Source: an uncultured Clostridia bacterium (GTDB taxonomy: Bacteria; Bacillota; Clostridia; Christensenellales; Borkfalkiaceae). From it: a stretch of DNA of 44,074 bases. Positions 34,390 through 44,074 of the stretch are shown piece after piece. Made by a program: the position numbers and the translations under genes. The stretch spans positions 1 to 44,074 of the forward strand of contig CAKNQN010000013.1 in NCBI GenBank assembly GCA_930990665.1, read 5' to 3'. Position 1 is the first letter of the stretch; each line of letters begins with the position of its first letter. Under the pieces are notes generated by a model. That model was not told where the DNA came from, ran no database searches, and saw only the letters and a list, made by a program, of their open reading frames with translations.

Positions 34390-35311
34390 TATAGAGGGCG
34401 GCAATGTCTTCGGCACGGGCGCGGATCTCGTCGGCAAGGCTCCGGGGGGAGAGCACGGTGATCCCGCTGCCGAAACTGAGCAATTTGGAAAGCAAAAGAT
34501 CGTCGTCGGGCAGGGTGGCCGCGGCGGTGAGTTCGCCGTCGGGGGAGGCGGAGATGCTGTCGATACCCAGCCATTCCTCCAGATCGGGCAGCGCGCGCTT
34601 TTGTACGGCAAGACGGATGTCGATGAGCTCTGCCTGCTTGAACTGGAATTTGAGGGGCAGATTTGCGCGGTCAAAGGGCCGCCGCTCAAAGATTTCGCCC
34701 GTGCGCCGCGCGCTGCGGATGCGCCCGATCTTGAACAGGCGGAAATCTTTCCGCGTGCGGCACCAGGCGTACACATACCAGATGTTCTGTTTGAATACGA
34801 GAAGGTGCGGCTCGATCACCCTGCGGCTCTGCGCGCCGTTGCGGTCGATGTACAGAAGATCGAGGCAGGCGCACTGTTCGGTGGCCTCTTCGAGCACGCG
34901 CAGTTTGTCCGAAAAGCTGTAAGCGTCTCCCCAGGTCCCGCTGTCGACGAGAATGTTGCCCGAAATGGTCAGATTTCGGCTGTCCTCTTTGCTGCGTCTG
35001 TCCAGCTTTTCGAGCGCACTTTTTACTGTCTCGTCGGGCAGCTGCTCGTAGAGCGCTCCGAGCGCATTGCGCGCCGCCGCATACTCTTCCTTCGTGAAAA
35101 AATTTTCCGGAAGTCTATATGTGTCCGGCAGGCATATTCCGCCGTTCCTGCCGCGTATTATATCTATCGGGACCCCCGAAACGATCAGCTCTTCCACATA
35201 TCTGTAAATGCTCCGCTCGGAGACCCCGTTGTCGGACGCAAGTTCCGCCGCGCTGGCCTTGCGCTTGCGCAGCAGCGTGAACAGAATCCGCAACATTCCC
35301 TGAAATTTCAT
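34382..35311 (-). CDS. WYL-domain transcriptional regulator
   Basis: A 309-residue regulator: an N-terminal helix-turn-helix (LLRKRKASAAELASDNGVSE), a WYL domain in the middle (LDLLYIDRNGAQSRRVIEPHLL, WYVYAWCRTRKDFRLFKIGRI) and a C-terminal WCX extension. WYL proteins bind nucleotides or ssDNA-like ligands and regulate diverse genes. Sites between it and the divergent hypothetical gene include a TGACAA / TTGTCA palindrome. AGAGGTGG precedes the ATG. Confidence 0.93.
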   Translation of the reverse strand: MKFQGMLRILFTLLRKRKASAAELASDNGVSERSIYRYVEELIVSGVPIDIIRGRNGGICLPDTYRLPENFFTKEEYAAARNALGALYEQLPDETVKSALEKLDRRSKEDSRNLTISGNILVDSGTWGDAYSFSDKLRVLEEATEQCACLDLLYIDRNGAQSRRVIEPHLLVFKQNIWYVYAWCRTRKDFRLFKIGRIRSARRTGEIFERRPFDRANLPLKFQFKQAELIDIRLAVQKRALPDLEEWLGIDSISASPDGELTAAATLPDDDLLLSKLLSFGSGITVLSPRSLADEIRARAEDIAALYKG

Positions 35312-35361
35312 CTTCCACCTCTAAAAAATTTTTTGTTTTTTCAAAAATATTTTAATATATA

Positions 35362-35376
35362 TGACAATATTTGTCA
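35362..35376. promoter_or_regulatory. Palindrome between divergent WYL and hypothetical genes
   Basis: TGACAA-TAT-TTGTCA in an AT-rich region. It could be a WYL operator. No standard spacing of -35 and -10 boxes was found for either gene. Confidence 0.5.
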
Positions 35377-35420
35377 AGTTTTCTGTGATAGAATGAGGGC
35401 GTAAACAGGAGGACAAGCGT

Positions 35421-36083
35421 ATGTTTTTCAAAAAAAGCCATTTTGGGAAAGAGCGCACGGTATTTTTGCCCGCGGAGAAAGCGGACGGGCGGGTGCGTAT
35501 CCGTGAGAACGCCTTTGCGAGTGCGCATATGGCGTCTGCCCGTCTGCAGGCGGCGCGCACGCGTTGTGCGGCCGCACGGCTCTTTGAAAGGCCTGAAAAG
35601 GAAGAGGCCGCCGCAGCGCTTTTTGCCGTCGTGCGGCTGGAAGATCGTCGGAAAGCCGCCCGCGCGTCCGTCCGTTCCTCAGCGGTAGGACAGGACGTGT
35701 CTTCCGTCCGTGCGTACCGTTACTGCGCGGCGGAGCAGAACGTGTCTTCCGTCCGTGCGGCTCGTTTCTCCGCGGTGGCCGGGCAGAGGGGCGCGCCTTC
35801 TTCCTTTGCGGAAAAAGAGGAGAAAAGCATTGTATCGCGCCAGGCAGAAGAGTCGCGCGCGTTTTCTTCGGAACAAAGCAAAGTTCGCGGCGGGGCGGAG
35901 GACCTGCGTAGGCGGGAGGACCTGTATCGGAGGGAAGACGCGTCGTGGTTTACGGGCAAAGAATTGGCGCGGCAGGAGCGCAGCGAAGAAGGGGAAGAGT
36001 GCGTCGATCTGCTCGACGAGCTGATTGCCGGCCTGCGGAATGTGCGAGGGCTGCGTGTACGCGGCTCCGAGGGAGAAGATTAA
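35421..36083 (+). CDS. Low-complexity basic/acidic hypothetical protein
   Basis: A 220-residue protein with no recognised domain. The centre has a 15-residue repeat (DVSSVRAYRYCAAEQ / NVSSVRAARFSAVAG; 45-bp period) and a six-residue repeat (EDLRRR / EDLYRR). It is rich in Ala, Arg and Glu and ends in an acidic helix with DLLDELIAGLRNVRGL. AGGAGG at 35408-35413 gives an ideal ribosome site, so it is probably translated. It could be a fast-evolving surface or spore protein, but it has no signal peptide. Confidence 0.6.
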   Translation: MFFKKSHFGKERTVFLPAEKADGRVRIRENAFASAHMASARLQAARTRCAAARLFERPEKEEAAAALFAVVRLEDRRKAARASVRSSAVGQDVSSVRAYRYCAAEQNVSSVRAARFSAVAGQRGAPSSFAEKEEKSIVSRQAEESRAFSSEQSKVRGGAEDLRRREDLYRREDASWFTGKELARQERSEEGEECVDLLDELIAGLRNVRGLRVRGSEGED

Positions 36084-36195
36084 ATCCGAAGGTTTGCCTT
36101 CCGTTTTTCAAAGCTGCGGCAGAAAGTTAGCCGTAAATTATATATAGTATAAGTTTTTGTAATATCCTGGAATGGCGGAAACGGCGGCAGAATGT

Positions 36196-36224
36196 TTGCA
36201 AAACGGCGCAAATCGTGTTAAAAT
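36196..36224 (+). promoter_or_regulatory. Promoter of gdhA
   Basis: TTGCAA (36196-36201), 17 bp, TAAAAT (36219-36224) with a TG one base before it. Confidence 0.8.
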
Positions 36225-36226
36225 AA

Positions 36227-37594
<1,368 letters not shown>

Positions 37595-37643
37595 TTTCAT
37601 AGCTTATCCTTCGGAAAAGGAAAATTTTTCGAACGGACATACA

Positions 37644-37678
37644 CAGGGCGGAGAACAAAAATTCTCCGCCCTGTTTTT
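37644..37678 (+). terminator. Terminator of gdhA
   Basis: A 12-bp stem CAGGGCGGAGAA / TTCTCCGCCCTG followed by T5. In the gap 37595-37935 the only other item found is the promoter at 37750. Confidence 0.9.
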
Positions 37679-37749
37679 ATAAGTCGAAACAAGACAGATT
37701 GCATCGGTCCCATCTTGCCAAAAATTTTTGGAAAAGAGTTTTTCGGTTC

Positions 37750-37778
37750 TTGCAAAAACCGGGAGTCTGTGCTATACT
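37750..37778 (+). promoter_or_regulatory. Promoter of the large lipoprotein gene
   Basis: TTGCAA (37750-37755), 17 bp, TATACT (37773-37778). Confidence 0.75.
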
Positions 37779-37935
37779 GAAGTCGTCGCAAGGATATGTT
37801 GCATGAGGACAGGCGGAAAGGGCGGATATGGATACGGGCAGCATTTGTCCGGGCGGCAGACATGGCGGGCGGAGCGGCAGAGGCGGACGAACATTCGCCG
37901 CAGAAGATACGCCTGCGGTAAGGAGTCGGGAGAAC

Positions 37936-40900
37936 ATGAAAAGGAAATTTCTGTTGGTTTTGGCGGCCATCTTGGTGGCGGTATCCTGCGCGGCGGGCCT
38001 GACGGCTTGCGGCGGGACTGGCGAAGAGCAGCCGCAGCATGTACATACCCTTGTCTGGCATAAGGCAAAAGAGCCAGCCTGCACCGAAGACGGCAACCTC
38101 GAATACTGGACTTGTTCGGAGTGCGGGAAATACTTCCTGGATGCGGAAGGGAGCAAGGAGGTCACAGATCCGGATACTCTGCTTTTGCCCGGGTCGCATT
38201 CTCTGGTATATTATGAGGAAAATGAGGCGAGCTGTACAAAGGACGGCAATATTGCCTACTGGCAATGTGAAAAGTGCGGGAGATATTTTGCGGACGAGAA
38301 CGGGGAAAAAGAGCTTACGTCGGTGACGATCGAAGGAAAACACGAGCTTCAACATTTTGATGCGCTGGCTCCGACCTGCACGGAGGGAGGGAATTCCGAA
38401 TACTGGCAGTGCGTAAAATGCTACTTATTGTTCTCGGATGCAGACGGAACGGAGCCGATTGACAGTGCGACTCTTCCTGCCGCAGGGCATTCGATGGATT
38501 ACTCTTCCGAAATTCTTCCCTCCTGTACCCAGAGCGGGCAATACGGGTTTTATCATTGCACCGTCTGCGAAAAAGATTACTGGGATGCGGAAGGGGTGAA
38601 CCCTGTTGCAAGTGCGGAAGATCTCATCATTCCCGCGAACGGTCACCGGATGAGCTATACCGATTATCTTGCGCCCACCTGTACTTCTTCGGGAAATCTC
38701 GAAAACTGGTATTGTGTCGATTGCGGCAATTATTATTCGGATGAGTCCGGCACAATGCTGATCGAGGGGAGCGTTTATCTGGATCCGCTCGGGCACGAAA
38801 TGATCTTTCACGCAGCGAAGGATGCCACATGTACGGAAGACGGCAACAGCGCATATTATGAGTGCACGCGGTGCCATCTGTATTTTCAAGACGAGCAGGG
38901 TACTTTGCAGGTGCCCGGGGGCAATCCGTTCATTCCGGCCGCACATCAGCCGCTGGTACAGGTTTCGCGCGTCGAGCCGACCTGCACCTCGGAGGGCTCG
39001 ATCGGATATTGGGAATGTCCGGCCTGCCACGATAAATTCTATGATTGGCTCGGAAATGAAAAGATCGAGGACGAGGCGGACATCGTTTTGCCGATGAGAG
39101 ACCATGGTCCGAGTTATAACGCGGCGAGTGCCGTAACCTGCACGCAGAACGGATACCGCGAATATTGGTATTGTTACAATTGCGGTCAGTATTTTGCGGA
39201 TGCAGAGGCGCAGACGGTGATAAGCTGGGAAGATATCGTGATTCCTGCGACGGGGCATGAAAACATGGAATACCACGCAGCCGTACAGCCGGGCTGCCTG
39301 ACAAAGGGGAATACTGAATATTGGTCCTGCCCCGACTGCGGAAAATATTTTTCGGACGAGAGCGGGAATACGGAGATCGCTGCGGATAGCTGGATCATTG
39401 CGGCGACGGGCCATACATATTCCGATGAATGGACGAAGGACGAATCCTTCCACTGGCATGCGGCCACCTGCGGCCACGACGAGGAGGTTTCCGGCAAAGA
39501 AGCGCATGACTTCCGCGACAGGGTGTGCACCGTCTGCGGATATACGATCGACTATACTGCCGGCCTGGAATATGTCCTGAACGAAGAGGGAACGGGGTAC
39601 GAAGTGAGTGGCATCGGGCTTGTTACGGATGAGGAGATCATCGTCCCGTCCGAACATCTCGGATTGCCCGTGACGGGGATCGCCGCATCTGCCTTCGAAA
39701 GCTGTAAGAGTTTATATAGCCTTGTCCTGCCGGACAGCGTGGTCACGGTCGGCGAGAAAGCCTTCAATTATTGCAGCAATCTTTCGGAAATAGCTTTCGG
39801 CGACAGTCTGACGGGCATAGCCGCATCGGCTTTTGCCGGCTGTGCATCGTTACAAGAGATCGTCTTGCCCGACAGTCTGGTAACGATCGGAGAAAAGGCT
39901 TTCTATCAATGCGAGAATTTGGCTGAAGTGACCTTCGGCAACGGCCTGCTCGAAATCGGTAACAGTGCGTTTTGTTTTTGCGGTGTGGAAAAGGTAGTCG
40001 TGCCCGACAGCGTTGTATCTATCGGCCAAAGCGCTTTCAGCAACTGCGTATCTCTCAGTGAACTCACGCTCGGCGTAAACCTGCGCGAGATCGGCTTGGA
40101 TGCTTTTTTCAGCAGTTATAATCTTTCAGTCCTCTATTATAATGCGGAATACGTTCCGAATTTTGATTACCAGAACGGCGTGTTTGACGAAGCGGGGCGG
40201 GATTCGGGAGGCGTCGTCGCAATATTCGGCGATACCGTGAAAAACATCCCCGACCATCTGTTCAGCGGTTATCTGAAAGGATCCAATATCAAAGAGATCC
40301 GCCTCAACGAGAATGTGGAACGGCTCGGTGCGGGCCTGTTTTCGGGTCGGGGATTGAAGGAGTTCCGCATACCTTCCGGGGTAAAAGAGATCGGAACGAA
40401 GGCCTTCGCCTACAATGATCTCACGACCATTACTATCCCCGAAAATGTGACTTTGATCGATGATAGCGCCTTCTATGAATGCAGAAGACTCATTGAGGTG
40501 TATAACAAGAGTTCTTTGGATATCAAGCCGGCGGACTGGCAGAATGGACATGTGGCATACTATGCAAAGAACGTCTATACGCCGACAAGCGGCTGTTCCA
40601 GGATCACAAATACGGAAGACGGATACCGTTTTTACAAAGATGATCGGTATGCTGCACTTTTTGACTATACGGGCACGGACGCAGATCTGGTGCTGCCGGA
40701 CGGGTTTGTGGCATGGGACGGAACGGAAGTCACATCTTACTATGTAAATGCGTATACATTCCAGGAGCGGGACGATATTCTTTCCGTCGTCTTTCCGGAC
40801 AGTGTTTCTTATATCGAACAAAATGCGTTCTATGCCAGCTCTGTCGAGAGCATTGTGATGAGTGTGTCCCTCGACCTTATCTACGACGGCGCGTTCGGCG

Positions 40901-41124
40901 GTTGTACAAACCTGACGCACGTGTATTACGAGGGGACGGCAGAGCAATGGGCGGAGATCACTTTCAGCGTGTGGGCAGAGGAATCCAATCAGGAGCTGAC
41001 AGAGGCGCCCCGTTCCTACTACCGCGCGGAAGATCCTTATCTGGACGGCACGGCAGTGGAAGGGGAAACCTATTGGTACTATGATACGGACGGTAAAACG
41101 CCCGTTCTTTGGACGGTTTCTTGA
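37936..41124 (+). CDS. BspA-type leucine-rich-repeat lipoprotein with His/Cys modules
   Basis: A 1062-residue surface lipoprotein. The signal peptide ends in the lipobox LTAC near residue 22. Residues of roughly 35-500 contain nine modules of about 50 residues, each starting with His and containing one Cys, then a CxxC (as in HTLVW...CTEDG...CSECGKYF); a tenth is degenerate (HTYSDEWTKDE type). From about residue 560 to the end run LRR_5/BspA repeats (AFESCKSLYSLVLPDSV and so on), closing with YWYYDTDGKTPVLW. Such proteins bind host or bacterial surfaces. ATG 37936 is chosen for AAGGAG upstream and the signal peptide. The 1-His-3-Cys modules could bind metal, which is unproven. Confidence 0.9.
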   Translation: MKRKFLLVLAAILVAVSCAAGLTACGGTGEEQPQHVHTLVWHKAKEPACTEDGNLEYWTCSECGKYFLDAEGSKEVTDPDTLLLPGSHSLVYYEENEASCTKDGNIAYWQCEKCGRYFADENGEKELTSVTIEGKHELQHFDALAPTCTEGGNSEYWQCVKCYLLFSDADGTEPIDSATLPAAGHSMDYSSEILPSCTQSGQYGFYHCTVCEKDYWDAEGVNPVASAEDLIIPANGHRMSYTDYLAPTCTSSGNLENWYCVDCGNYYSDESGTMLIEGSVYLDPLGHEMIFHAAKDATCTEDGNSAYYECTRCHLYFQDEQGTLQVPGGNPFIPAAHQPLVQVSRVEPTCTSEGSIGYWECPACHDKFYDWLGNEKIEDEADIVLPMRDHGPSYNAASAVTCTQNGYREYWYCYNCGQYFADAEAQTVISWEDIVIPATGHENMEYHAAVQPGCLTKGNTEYWSCPDCGKYFSDESGNTEIAADSWIIAATGHTYSDEWTKDESFHWHAATCGHDEEVSGKEAHDFRDRVCTVCGYTIDYTAGLEYVLNEEGTGYEVSGIGLVTDEEIIVPSEHLGLPVTGIAASAFESCKSLYSLVLPDSVVTVGEKAFNYCSNLSEIAFGDSLTGIAASAFAGCASLQEIVLPDSLVTIGEKAFYQCENLAEVTFGNGLLEIGNSAFCFCGVEKVVVPDSVVSIGQSAFSNCVSLSELTLGVNLREIGLDAFFSSYNLSVLYYNAEYVPNFDYQNGVFDEAGRDSGGVVAIFGDTVKNIPDHLFSGYLKGSNIKEIRLNENVERLGAGLFSGRGLKEFRIPSGVKEIGTKAFAYNDLTTITIPENVTLIDDSAFYECRRLIEVYNKSSLDIKPADWQNGHVAYYAKNVYTPTSGCSRITNTEDGYRFYKDDRYAALFDYTGTDADLVLPDGFVAWDGTEVTSYYVNAYTFQERDDILSVVFPDSVSYIEQNAFYASSVESIVMSVSLDLIYDGAFGGCTNLTHVYYEGTAEQWAEITFSVWAEESNQELTEAPRSYYRAEDPYLDGTAVEGETYWYYDTDGKTPVLWTVS

Positions 41125-41180
41125 TCGATGTATGCTGCGTTGTCAGGAAGGATTGTATTCTGACGCGCTGTATGAAATGC

Positions 41181-41214
41181 AAAAATGCCTTTGCGTTTTC
41201 GCAAAGGCATTTTT
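41181..41214 (+). terminator. Terminator of the lipoprotein gene
   Basis: A 14-bp stem AAAAATGCCTTTGC / GCAAAGGCATTTTT with a GTTTTC loop. Confidence 0.92.
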
Positions 41215-41300
41215 GCTAAAAAAATCAGCCGGCCGAGTTTTTCCGCATCGTTGCGGCACAGAAAAACACGGCCGTGCCGATTGTATTTTTACAGAAAAAA

Positions 41301-41640
41301 TGGCTCCCGTACGGAAGCCATTTTTATTTTTGCATTACTTTGTCATACCTTCCTGGACTGCAACGGCACAGAGGACGGTTGGGAAAGACCATGTTGCATG
41401 CGCCGCCCGTCGAAAAAAGGCTTCCAGACGGAAGCCTTTTTCTCTTTTCCGCGGCGCAACGGTTGGGAAGGACCATGTTGCTTGCGCTATCTGCCGAAAA
41501 AAAAGGCTTCCAGACGGAAGCCTTTTTCTCTTTTCGGCGGCGCAACGGTTGGGAAAGACCATGTTGCATGCGCCGCCCGTCGAAAAAAGGCTTCCAGACG
41601 GAAGCCTTTTTCTCTTCATTATTTTGTCATACCTTCCTGA
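41301..41640 (-). repeat. Tandem terminators with copies of the GGGtGRT gene end
   Basis: Three almost identical hairpins (core GGCTTCCAGACGGAAGCC at 41419, 41505 and 41589; period 84-86 bp) and a fourth variant at 41301-41320 follow the gene on the minus strand, each with a T-run. The linkers derive from the gene end: GGCGC, GCAAC, ATGGTC and ACCGTTGC recur in order. The last linker keeps TVLCAVAVQEGMTK-stop, almost the real C-terminus TVACAVAVQEGMTK. No gene other than this was seen in 41125-41618. Confidence 0.93.
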
Positions 41641-42623
41641 ACCGCAACGGCACAAGCAACGGTCATACCGACCATCGGGTTGTTGCCGGCGCCGATCAGG
41701 CCCATCATCTCGACGTGTGCAGGGACGGAGGAAGAACCTGCAAACTGCGCATCCGAGTGCATACGGCCCATCGTGTCCGTCATGCCGTAGCTGGCAGGGC
41801 CTGCCGCCATGTTGTCCGGGTGCAGGGTACGGCCCGTGCCGCCGCCGGATGCCACGGAGAAGTACTTCTTGCCGTTGTCCCAAGCCCATTTCTTATAGGT
41901 GCCCGCGACGGGGTGCTGGAAGCGGGTCGGGTTGGTCGAGTTGCCGGTGATGGAGACGTCGACGTTCTCCTTGATCATGATCGCGACGCCCTCGTTCACG
42001 TCGTCCGCGCCGTAGCACTTGACTTTCGCGCGTTCGCCGTTCGAGTAGGGGGTCTCTTTCACGACGGTCAGTTCGCCGGTATAGTAATCGTACTTGGTCT
42101 GCACATAGGTGAAGCCGTTGATGCGGGAGATGATGTACGCCGCATCCTTGCCCAAACCGTTGAGGATGACGCGCAGCGGCTCCTTGCGAACCTTGTTCGC
42201 GTTTTTCGCGATGCCGATCGCGCCTTCTGCGGCGGCAAAGGACTCATGCCCCGCGAGGAAGCAGAAGCACTTGGTCTCGTCGCGCAGCAGCATGGCGGCG
42301 AGGTTGCCGTGGCCGAGGCCGACTTTGCGCTGGTCGGCGACCGAGCCGGGGATGCAGAATGCCTGCAGGCCTTCGCCGATGGCTTCCGCGGCGTCCGCGG
42401 CTTTCGTGCATCCCTTCTGGATGGCGATGGCGGCGCCGAGGGTGTACGCCCAGCCGGCGTTCTCGAAGGCGATGGGCTGCACGCTCTTGACGATCTCGTA
42501 CGCGTCGAAGCCCTTCTCGTTGCAGATGCGCTTCGCGTCTTCAAAATCTTTGATGCCGTACTTGTCCATGACGGGACGGATCTGGGCAATTCTTCTTTCG
42601 TAACCTTCAAACGTGATGCTCAT
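41619..42623 (-). CDS. GGGtGRT family protein
   Basis: A 334-residue protein with the eponymous motif GGGTGRT (residues 260-266, followed by LHPDN). It is named only by that motif; its function is not established. Other conserved stretches are GLGHGNLAAMLLRDETKCFCFLA and AGNNPMVGMTVACAVAVQEG at the C-terminus. It is the second gene of a two-gene operon behind a NifU-like scaffold, a pairing common in anaerobes. A role with iron-sulfur cofactor assembly is inference. AGGAGG precedes the ATG. Confidence 0.93.
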   Translation of the reverse strand: MSITFEGYERRIAQIRPVMDKYGIKDFEDAKRICNEKGFDAYEIVKSVQPIAFENAGWAYTLGAAIAIQKGCTKAADAAEAIGEGLQAFCIPGSVADQRKVGLGHGNLAAMLLRDETKCFCFLAGHESFAAAEGAIGIAKNANKVRKEPLRVILNGLGKDAAYIISRINGFTYVQTKYDYYTGELTVVKETPYSNGERAKVKCYGADDVNEGVAIMIKENVDVSITGNSTNPTRFQHPVAGTYKKWAWDNGKKYFSVASGGGTGRTLHPDNMAAGPASYGMTDTMGRMHSDAQFAGSSSVPAHVEMMGLIGAGNNPMVGMTVACAVAVQEGMTK

Positions 42624-42637
42624 AGCTCGCTACCTCC

Positions 42638-43339
42638 TTACTCTTTGCGGGGGTCGATGTACTTGACCGCCCCGTCTGCTTCGGTGAATCTGCCGTAGTG
42701 GCCGGTCGCCTTCTGCAACGCTTCGTTGGCGTCCATGCCGCCCTTGACGAAGTCCATCATCTTGCCGAAGTTGACGAATTCGTAGCCGATCACTTCATTG
42801 TTTGCGTCCAGAGCCAGCCGGCGGACATAACCGTCCGTCATTTCGAGGTAACGTACGCCCTTGGCGGCGGTGGAGTACATGGTGCCGATCTGCGAGCGGG
42901 TGCCTTTGCCGAGGTCCTCGAGGCCCGCGCCGATGACCAGACCGTCGTCGGAGAAGGCAGACTGGCTGCGGCCGTACACGATCTGCAGGAACAGCTCGCG
43001 CATCGCGGTATTGATCGCGTCGCACACGAGGTCGGTATTGAGCGCTTCGAGGATGGTCTTCTTCGGCAGGATCTCGGCAGCCATCGCGGCCGAGTGGGTC
43101 ATGCCCGAGCAGCCCAGCGTCTCGACGAGCGCTTCCTGAATGACGCCCTGTTTGATGTTGAGCGTCAGTTTGCAGGCGCCCTGCTGCGGCGCGCACCAGC
43201 CCACGCCGTGCGTGAGGCCGGAGATGTCTTTGATCTCCTTTGCCTGCACCCATTTGCCCTCTTCGGGGATGGGGGCGGGGCCGTGGTTGGGGCCCTTGGC
43301 AACGCAAATCATCTCTTCAACTTCGCGTGAATATTGCAT
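42638..43339 (-). CDS. NifU/IscU-like iron-sulfur scaffold protein
   Basis: A 233-residue protein. The N-terminal half resembles NifU/IscU scaffolds, with Cys at 49, 56, 77 (GCSGMTHSA) and 106. It differs from classical IscU in spacing and carries a C-terminal domain of about 110 residues (RSQSAFSDDGLVIGAG and later). The ATG at 43339 is chosen because GGAGGAAG precedes it. It lies 14 bp upstream of the GGGtGRT gene and is presumably its functional partner. Confidence 0.88.
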   Translation of the reverse strand: MQYSREVEEMICVAKGPNHGPAPIPEEGKWVQAKEIKDISGLTHGVGWCAPQQGACKLTLNIKQGVIQEALVETLGCSGMTHSAAMAAEILPKKTILEALNTDLVCDAINTAMRELFLQIVYGRSQSAFSDDGLVIGAGLEDLGKGTRSQIGTMYSTAAKGVRYLEMTDGYVRRLALDANNEVIGYEFVNFGKMMDFVKGGMDANEALQKATGHYGRFTEADGAVKYIDPRKE

Positions 43340-43392
43340 TTTTCTTCCTCCGATAAAATTTTGACCAGTTATTTTTCGGTTCAACCGCCAAA

Positions 43393-43421
43393 ATTATACC
43401 ACAACCCCGAAAAATTATCAA
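43393..43421 (-). promoter_or_regulatory. Promoter of the NifU-like/GGGtGRT operon
   Basis: On the minus strand TTGATA (43421-43416), 17 bp, TATAAT (43398-43393), with TG one base before the -10 box. Confidence 0.85.
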
Positions 43422-43556
43422 GTTTTGCGGGGCATTTTGCGCGCGAGCTTGCAAATTTTTTTGAAAATTCGCCGCGCTTGCGCACATGGAAGGCTTTGAA
43501 AGGAGGGGGACGTTTCAAAAATTTTCTGAAAATTGTCGCGGGCGCGCGCGATATGT

Positions 43557-43584
43557 TTACAAAATCTTTTTATTATGTTAGAAT
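43557..43584 (+). promoter_or_regulatory. Promoter of tyrS
   Basis: TTTACA (43557-43562), 16 bp, TAGAAT (43579-43584), TG one base before it. No T-box leader sequence is visible between promoter and gene. Confidence 0.75.
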
Positions 43585-43629
43585 ATCGGCAAGAAACCAA
43601 CAAAAATCAATATTCGGAGAAAGACTGCA

Positions 43630-44074
43630 ATGAAAAACATCATGGATACCCTCCGCGAAAGGGGATTCGTAAAACAGACGGTTTACGAGGAAGAGCTCTA
43701 CAAGAAACTGGGCAGCGAGAGCGTACCGTTTTATATCGGCTTTGACCCTACGGCCGACTCTCTGCATGTGGGGCATTTTATGCAGCTGATCGCGATGAAG
43801 CACATGCAGGACGCGGGGCACAAGCCCATCGTGCTCATCGGCGGCGGCACGGGCATGGTCGGCGATCCTTCCGGCCGTACGGACATGCGGCTGATGATGA
43901 CGCGCGAGACGGTCGACTATCACTGCGAGTGTTTCCGCAAGCAGATGGCGCGCTTTATCCGTTTCGACGGGGAGAACGGTGCGGTCATGGTCAACAATGC
44001 CGACTGGCTCCTGAATCTCAACTACATCGATTTCCTGCGCGAGATCGGCGTGCATTTCTCCGTCAACAAGATGC
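43630..44074 (+). CDS. tyrS: Tyrosyl-tRNA synthetase, N-terminal part
   Basis: The first 148 residues of a class I aminoacyl-tRNA synthetase, cut by the window end. It shows [17 protein letters not shown] (the HIGH-type motif is LHVGHF) and [17 protein letters not shown], both diagnostic for bacterial TyrRS. The start ATG follows GGAGAAAGACTGCA. No truncation other than the window edge is seen. Confidence 0.95.
   Translation, partial: MKNIMDTLRERGFVKQTVYEEELYKKLGSESVPFYIGFDPTADSLHVGHFMQLIAMKHMQDAGHKPIVLIGGGTGMVGDPSGRTDMRLMMTRETVDYHCECFRKQMARFIRFDGENGAVMVNNADWLLNLNYIDFLREIGVHFSVNKM

Noticed and set aside
41335-41889. Minus-strand frame open through three terminator repeats
   Set aside because: It overlaps the GGGtGRT gene in another frame and runs through hairpins. 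Its C-terminal match to the gene is explained by the tail duplication.
41274-42698. Long plus-strand frame over the GGGtGRT gene
   Set aside because: Antisense shadow of a recognised protein; no ribosome site or family match.
43440-43629. T-box riboswitch before tyrS
   Set aside because: There is no T-box sequence resembling AGGGTGGNACCGCG and the distance from promoter to start is only about 45 bp.

Overview
The window is about 44 kb of a GC-rich genome with tightly packed genes. It most likely comes from an anaerobic member of the Clostridia (Bacillota). The evidence is a SpoIVA homologue with a sigma-E-like promoter next to der and plsY, an NADP-type glutamate dehydrogenase, a GGGtGRT/NifU-like gene pair, a BspA-type leucine-rich-repeat lipoprotein, flavodoxin-like reductases, and Shine-Dalgarno sites of the AGGAGG type. 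A Christensenellales-like gut bacterium would fit, but that is inference. No rRNA, tRNA, CRISPR array, phage or insertion sequence was recognised.

Layout. 1-6.1 kb: a 13-bp minisatellite, a PocR-AraC regulator, and a divergent catabolic operon (FGGY kinase, fucose-isomerase-like protein, class II aldolase, aldose-epimerase-like protein). 6.2-10.9 kb: an HxlR regulator divergent from two flavodoxin-like reductases, then a LysR regulator divergent from a sugar O-acetyltransferase and an alpha/beta hydrolase with a cysteine nucleophile. 11.1-13.6 kb: a MarR regulator and a MATE transporter fused to a cytidylate-kinase-like domain, interrupted by a one-base frameshift. 13.6-20.9 kb: a V-type ATPase operon in the order E, DUF2764, A, B, D, I, K. 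21.1-24.3 kb: a cupin-AraC regulator and a sugar isomerase/oxidoreductase pair. 24.6-29.8 kb: lgt (with an added zinc ribbon), pncB, a coiled-coil protein, lspA, an RluD-type synthase and pyrR. 30.2-34.3 kb: a small membrane protein, der, plsY and a short divergent spoIVA. 34.4-37.6 kb: a WYL regulator, a low-complexity protein and gdhA. 37.9-41.1 kb: the large lipoprotein. 41.6-43.3 kb, minus strand: the NifU-like and GGGtGRT genes. 43.6 kb to the end: the start of tyrS.

The most unusual signal lies between genes. At six unrelated loci (HxlR regulator, second flavodoxin, V-ATPase subunit K, pyrR, WYL regulator, GGGtGRT gene) the 3' end of the gene, including its stop codon, is repeated in tandem downstream with periods of 21, 31, 51, 51, 65 and about 85 bp. 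Several copies still encode a recognisable C-terminal peptide, and at the GGGtGRT gene the repeats also carry intrinsic terminators. I see no named element that explains this. It may be a new kind of 3'-end repeat or the footprint of an unusual slippage or terminator-duplication process.

Regulatory sites are unusually readable. Several divergent or autogenous promoters carry near-perfect palindromes beside the regulator genes (HxlR, LysR, MarR, AraC and WYL).
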